64,000 nt of DNA from Elioraea sp. GTDB taxonomy: Bacteria > Pseudomonadota > Alphaproteobacteria > Acetobacterales > Acetobacteraceae. The stretch covers positions 62,001-126,000 of the forward strand of contig NZ_JALHPR010000005.1 of NCBI RefSeq assembly GCF_022842375.1. The letters are read 5' to 3'. Within the stretch, counting starts at the first letter, position 1. Every line of letters starts with the position of its first letter. Both the position numbers and the translations under genes were made by a program. Positions 60,214 through 64,000 of this stretch are shown in pieces. Below the pieces are notes generated by a model. The model ran no database searches, was not told where the DNA came from, and worked only from the letters and a program-made list of their open reading frames with translations.

Positions 60214-61034
60214 TGGACGGGGTGCCGCCCGTGCTGGACCGCGAGGCGCTGAGCCGGGCGCCGCCGCACGCGGTGCGCGAAGCGATCCGCGAACGGCGGT
60301 GGACGGGCAACACCAAGCGCCTCGCGCTCGGCTTCCACCAGGCGAACGTGACGATCGTGCCCGAGCGCCATGCCTTCGACTTCATGCGCTTCTGCCAGCG
60401 CAACCCACGCTCGCTTCCCCTCCTCGACGTGACCGATCCTGGGGATCCTTCGCCCCCGATCGCCGCACCGGGCGCTGACCTTCGCACCGACATCCCTGCC
60501 TTCTGCATCTATCGCAACGGCGTGCTTGCGGAACGTGTCACCGATCTCAGCGCCGTATGGCGAAGCGATCACGTGGCGTTCCTCACCGGCTGCAACCTCT
60601 CCATGGACCAGGTGCTGATCGAGGCCGGCATCGCGTTCCCGCATCTCGTGCGCGAGGATGCATTCCCCGCGCAGTATCGCTCCAGCCTCGCGGCACGCGC
60701 GGCGGGCGTGTTCCAGGGGCCGGTGGTGCTGAGCTATCGCCCGGTGCCGGAGGCGCAGCTTCTCCGCGTGATCGAGCTGACCTCGCGCTTTCCGCTCTGC
60801 CATGGCGGGCCGGTGCATATCGGCGACCCATCACGCGTCGGCATCACCGATCTCGCCGCGATCGACTGGGGCCGGCGGCCCGACCCCGCACCCGGCACCG
60901 TGCCCTGCTTCTGGGCGTGCGGCATCACCGCCCAGGCCGCAGCGGAGGCAAGCGGCATTCCCGAAATGATCACGCACGCCCCCGGGCACATGTTCGTGAC
61001 CGACCTTCCCGTATCGGACCGCAGCTTCGGCTGA
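60210..61034 (+). CDS. DUF1445 (D-glutamate cyclase-like/YcsI) family protein
   Basis: A 274-residue protein. FLTGCNLSMDQVLIEAGI, GPVHIGDPSRVGITDLA, GTVPCFWACGITAQ and ITHAPGHMFVTDLP are the strings of DUF1445, the putative hydro-lyase/D-glutamate cyclase family (pyroglutamate-like ring formation in eukaryotic members). The start ATG 60210 overlaps the M20 stop by ATGA; a second ATG at 60213 is possible. Cytosolic. Coupled to the M20 homologue it may act on a glutamate-like or N-acyl amino acid and its lactam. The activity in bacteria is inferred only from the family name. Confidence 0.85.
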   Translation: MMDGVPPVLDREALSRAPPHAVREAIRERRWTGNTKRLALGFHQANVTIVPERHAFDFMRFCQRNPRSLPLLDVTDPGDPSPPIAAPGADLRTDIPAFCIYRNGVLAERVTDLSAVWRSDHVAFLTGCNLSMDQVLIEAGIAFPHLVREDAFPAQYRSSLAARAAGVFQGPVVLSYRPVPEAQLLRVIELTSRFPLCHGGPVHIGDPSRVGITDLAAIDWGRRPDPAPGTVPCFWACGITAQAAAEASGIPEMITHAPGHMFVTDLPVSDRSFG

Positions 61035-61066
61035 GCGGCAGCGACGCGCTGCACAGGAGAGAGCCC

Positions 61067-62047
61067 ATGTTGAGACGCACAATCCTCGCCGCTTCGCTGG
61101 CAGCCCTTGCCGGCGCTGCTCCCGCACCGGTGCTGGCGCAGGCCGAGCCATGGCCAACGCGGCCGGTGCGCCTTGTGCTTCCCTTCGCCGCCGGCGGGGC
61201 GGCGGACGTGGTGATCCGCATCGTCGGTGCTGCCGTCGCGGAGCGCACGGGACAAAACATGGTGGTGGAGAACCGCACGGGCGGCAGCGGCAATATCGGC
61301 ACCGAGGCCGTCGCGCGCGCGCCTGCCGATGGCTACACCTTTCTCGTCGGCAGCCCGGGGACGCTCGCGATCAACCCGCACATGTTCCAGCGCCTGCCGT
61401 ATGACGTGCGGCGCGATTTCGTCGCGGTGTCGCACGTCGCGAGCTTCCCGCAGGTCCTCGTCGTCCACCCGGGTGTGCCGGCGACGACGATCGAGGAGTT
61501 CATCGCGCTGGCCCAGCGCTCTCCGGGAACGATCAACTATGGCTCGGGCGGCAATGCATCGACCGGCCATCTCATCACCGAGATGTTCCGCAGCCAGGCC
61601 GGCATCCAGATCGAGCATGTGCCGTTCCGGGGCGGCGCGCCGGCCGCACAGGCGCTGATCGCCGGCACCGTGCAGATGGTGATCGATGGCTTGCCGACCT
61701 GGCTGAGCTACATGGGTGGCAACCAGATCAGGATCCTGGCTGTCACGTCGGGCCAGCGCTGGCCTGGCCTGCCCGACGTCCCCGCGATCGGTGAACGCGC
61801 CGTTCCCGGGTTCGACCTCGGCTCATGGGTGGTGCTCGCCGCTCCCGCCGGAACGCCGCCCGCCATCCTCGCGCGCTTCGCCGCCGAGATCGACCAGGCA
61901 CTCGCGCGCGACGACGTGCGCCAGCGCCTCGCCCAGGCCGGTGCGCTGCCCGCTGGAGGGACGCCGGAGGTCGCGCAGGCCTTCCATCTCCGAGAGCTCG
62001 AGAAGTGGAAGCGCGTGGTCGAGGTCTCGGGCGCGACGATCAACTGA
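61067..62047 (+). CDS. TctC/Bug-family periplasmic binding protein
   Basis: A 326-residue periplasmic binding protein. Signal peptide (MLRRTILAASLAALAGA, cleaved near VLAQAE), then WPTRPVRLVLPFAAGGAADVVIRIV and GNIGTEAVARAPADGYTFLVG. ATG 61067 has AGGAGAGAG upstream. It is third in the M20-DUF1445-Bug plus-strand run, 33 bp after DUF1445. No tctAB is adjacent. It is likely the uptake receptor for the compound handled by the two cytosolic proteins. It converges on the ABC ATPase gene with a 9 bp gap. Confidence 0.9.
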   Translation: MLRRTILAASLAALAGAAPAPVLAQAEPWPTRPVRLVLPFAAGGAADVVIRIVGAAVAERTGQNMVVENRTGGSGNIGTEAVARAPADGYTFLVGSPGTLAINPHMFQRLPYDVRRDFVAVSHVASFPQVLVVHPGVPATTIEEFIALAQRSPGTINYGSGGNASTGHLITEMFRSQAGIQIEHVPFRGGAPAAQALIAGTVQMVIDGLPTWLSYMGGNQIRILAVTSGQRWPGLPDVPAIGERAVPGFDLGSWVVLAAPAGTPPAILARFAAEIDQALARDDVRQRLAQAGALPAGGTPEVAQAFHLRELEKWKRVVEVSGATIN

Positions 62048-62056
62048 GCTGGGCGT

Positions 62057-63151
62057 TCAGCCAGCAGCGCCGGCTGGGAACACGAGCGTATCGACTGCCG
62101 GCCATGACAGCGTGACCGTTTCGCCGGACGCCGCCTCAGCGTCGGCGGCATCGAGCTCTGCCAGCAGCCGTTCACCCGGTCCTGCCGCCAGCGTCATGAC
62201 GAGGCGGGAGCCGAGGAAGATCCGGTCGGTCACGGTCGCGGTGATGCTGTTCATGCCGCCATCCGATCCGCGCCCGAGGCGCAGCGCCTCGGGCCGGAGG
62301 CCGATCTCGACCGCGGCACCGCTCATGAATGACCCAGGTGCCTGGATGCGCCCGTGCGCCGTGTCGACAGAGACCAGGCCCTCTGCTGTTCCGACGACAC
62401 GGCCTGCGATCAGGCATGACCGACCGACGAAATCGAGAACGAAACGGCTGCGTGGCTTGGCATAGAGCTCGCGTGGTGCCGCGAGCTGCTCGAGCCTGCC
62501 CTGGTTCATCACGCCGATCCTGTCGGCGAGGATCAGCGCCTCCTCCTGGTCATGCGTGACGAACACTGTCGTGATGCCCAGGCGTCGGATGAGCTGGCGA
62601 AGCTCGACCTGCACGCTCTCGCGCAGCTTGCGGTCGAGCGCGGCGAGGGGCTCGTCGAGCAGCAGCAGGCTCGGCGCGAAGGCAAGCGCGCGGGCGAGAG
62701 CCACGCGCTGCTGTTGTCCGCCCGAGAGGGCGCTGATGCGCCGGGCGGCATAGTCCTCCATCTGCACCAGTCGCAGGGCCTCGGCCACGCGCGGCGCCCG
62801 GTCCGCCCGCGCGACGCGGCGGACGGCAAGGCCGAACCCGACATTCTCCGCGACGGTGAGGTGCGGAAACAGCGCATAGTTCTGGAACACGACGCCGATG
62901 TTGCGCCGGTGCGGCGGCAGGCGAGTCACATCCTTGCCCGCGAGTATCACCGTTCCCCCATCCGGCTGGACGAGACCGGCGATGATCCGCAGCAGCGTCG
63001 TCTTGCCGCAGCCGGAGGGGCCAAGCAGCGCGATGAACTCGCCCTTGTCGACGGCGAGATCGACCCCGTCGAGCACCACGGCTGCGCCATAGGCCTTGTC
63101 GACCTGCGTGATGCCGAGATACGCCGCAGCGGGCTGGCTGGCGGCGCTCAC
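62057..63151 (-). CDS. ABC transporter ATP-binding protein, PotA/FbpC type
   Basis: A 364-residue ATPase. Walker A GPSGCGKTT, signature LSGGQQQRVALARALA, Walker B LLLLDEPLAALD, switch FVTHDQEEAL, then a C-terminal TOBE domain (from about 245). It belongs to the spermidine/iron/thiamine/phosphonate importer class. Its permease and binding-protein genes are presumably on the minus strand beyond the right edge; the partial gene at 63936 may be one. The start overlaps the BtpA-family stop by ATGA. Ligand unknown. Confidence 0.92.
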   Translation of the reverse strand: MSAASQPAAAYLGITQVDKAYGAAVVLDGVDLAVDKGEFIALLGPSGCGKTTLLRIIAGLVQPDGGTVILAGKDVTRLPPHRRNIGVVFQNYALFPHLTVAENVGFGLAVRRVARADRAPRVAEALRLVQMEDYAARRISALSGGQQQRVALARALAFAPSLLLLDEPLAALDRKLRESVQVELRQLIRRLGITTVFVTHDQEEALILADRIGVMNQGRLEQLAAPRELYAKPRSRFVLDFVGRSCLIAGRVVGTAEGLVSVDTAHGRIQAPGSFMSGAAVEIGLRPEALRLGRGSDGGMNSITATVTDRIFLGSRLVMTLAAGPGERLLAELDAADAEAASGETVTLSWPAVDTLVFPAGAAG

Positions 63152-63939
63152 GCCGGCCTCGCGCTGCGTGCTGCGTCCATGAAGGCGCGGCAGCGTGCCG
63201 CGTCCCAGAGAACGTTGCCCTTCGCCTGCCTGGCGCGAAGCGATGTCGAGACGATCACGCCGTCTGCGGTGCCGAGTGCGGCGCCGACATTCGTTTCGTC
63301 GACGCTGCCGCCGATCACGATCGGCCGCTTCGTACCTGCCGCGCGTGCCACTGCGATCCGCGCGAGGGTGTCGGCGAAGTCCGACCCGGTGATCACGAGC
63401 GCATCGGCGCCAAGCCCCTCGTTCCAGAGTGCTGCGCGTTCCGCGGGCACGTCGCCGAGCGGAACCGATGTTCGGTCCTGCACATCGGCGAGGATGGCGA
63501 TGTCAGGCCGGCCCAGGGCGGCGCGATAGGCGGTTGCCGTTGGGCCGAGCGCCTGGCGCGTTCCCTCTGCCGTCACGGCCGCTCCGGCGAAAACCTTCAG
63601 CCGCACGAAGCTCGCGCCGGCCGCGTGGGCGATGGCGAGCGGCGCGGCGGCATCGTGTGCCTGCACGATGATGCCGACGGCAAGGCCAGGAAAGCTGCGG
63701 CGGACGAGGGCGGCGAGCATCGCCGTGACGGCGATGGTCTCTGCGGTCGCCTCCGCCGGCACGCGCGTCTGGTCCTGGATCTTGACGGCCGGGATGCCGG
63801 CATCGTGGAACACGCGCGCGTTGGCGAGCACGTAGTCCTCGAGTTCAGCGATGTCGCGCGCACCGCCGGGTCCGAGCGCAGGCAGGTGCAGCGCAGCGAT
63901 CACCAGCGGTGGCGCCGAGAACAGTGGATGCGCGGTCAT
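63148..63939 (-). CDS. BtpA/SgcQ family protein
   Basis: A 263-residue TIM-barrel-like protein. IAALHLPALGPGG (usual MIHLxALPG), the NARVFHDAGIPAVKIQDQ segment, KVFAGAAVTAEG and ALVITGSDF with GGSVDETNV match BtpA/SgcQ proteins. These are linked to photosystem I assembly in cyanobacteria, but their reaction is unestablished elsewhere; the fold suggests a sugar or nucleotide ligand. It lies between a gene running off the edge and an ABC ATPase, overlapping both by ATGA. In that setting a catabolic role on the imported ligand is likelier than a photosystem role. Confidence 0.85.
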   Translation of the reverse strand: MTAHPLFSAPPLVIAALHLPALGPGGARDIAELEDYVLANARVFHDAGIPAVKIQDQTRVPAEATAETIAVTAMLAALVRRSFPGLAVGIIVQAHDAAAPLAIAHAAGASFVRLKVFAGAAVTAEGTRQALGPTATAYRAALGRPDIAILADVQDRTSVPLGDVPAERAALWNEGLGADALVITGSDFADTLARIAVARAAGTKRPIVIGGSVDETNVGAALGTADGVIVSTSLRARQAKGNVLWDAARCRAFMDAARSARPA

Positions 63940-64000
63940 GCGGCGACCCTTGCGGCAGTGGTGAGTGTGGGGGGACGTGCGATCCCGAGTGTGGCAAGCA
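63936..64000 (-). CDS. C-terminal end of an upstream gene (cut by the window edge)
   Basis: Only 20 codons and a TGA are visible; the end reads LGIARPPTLTTAARVAA. The stop overlaps the BtpA-family ATG as ATGA, the same coupling as the rest of this run. Most likely a permease or binding protein of the ABC system whose ATPase is at 62057, but nothing in these residues proves it. Confidence 0.4.
   Translation of the reverse strand, partial: LATLGIARPPTLTTAARVAA

Overview
The window is high-GC, densely packed bacterial chromosome. Its style fits an alphaproteobacterium, probably Rhodospirillales/Acetobacteraceae. That placement is inferred from GC-rich codon use, frequent ATGA/GTGA gene overlaps, and an abundance of TctC/TRAP/ABC solute-binding proteins tied to small catabolic operons. 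No rRNA, tRNA, transposase, integrase or CRISPR array was seen. About 62 intact genes, two genes cut by the window ends and three decayed genes fill almost all of it.

Layout. 0-7 kb: an edge-truncated threonine-dehydratase-like gene, then a cyanuric-acid-hydrolase-family enzyme and a phytanoyl-CoA dioxygenase-like gene on the plus strand. Facing them is a tctB-tctA-tctC-amidohydrolase operon; together they look like uptake and opening of a cyclic amide or triazine-like compound. 7-12 kb: a subtilase, an ECF sigma/anti-sigma pair, a small exported Asn-Ser-repeat protein, a DUF6065-like protein and an RTX protein, two of them preceded by matching ECF-type promoter motifs. 12-19 kb: operon of alpha/beta hydrolase, tctC-B-A, LVIVD protein, ModA-like protein and aldo/keto reductase. 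19.5-29.6 kb: a ThDP enzyme, a complete sugar-type ABC importer, a 2-hydroxyacid dehydrogenase, an IclR regulator and glyoxylate carboligase.

29.6-35.7 kb: an SDR lacking its catalytic tetrad, then CoA transferase, hydrolase, peptide-binding protein and amidase. 35.7-40.3 kb: a tungstate-type regulator and tupBCA, followed by a decayed second ABC cassette in which every gene lost an essential segment. 40.5-45.8 kb: an ABC importer whose ATPase seems to begin at CTG, with a PbfA-like lyase, suggesting aminoethylphosphonate use. 45.8-52.6 kb: a seven-gene minus-strand operon of BKACE, TRAP transporter, RidA, fused alpha-beta E1 and HpcH/HpaI aldolase. A PAS-LuxR regulator is divergent from it, with two matching operator-like repeats between them.

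53.6-57.8 kb: copA-cueR under a textbook CueR promoter, with a flavin monooxygenase appended. 57.9-64 kb: orphan TctC proteins, an M20-family protein with an altered active site next to a DUF1445 protein, and an ABC ATPase with a BtpA-family protein. The shared theme is scavenging of organic acids, amides and phosphonates, each uptake system paired with one or two local enzymes. Substrates are inferred from family membership and context only.
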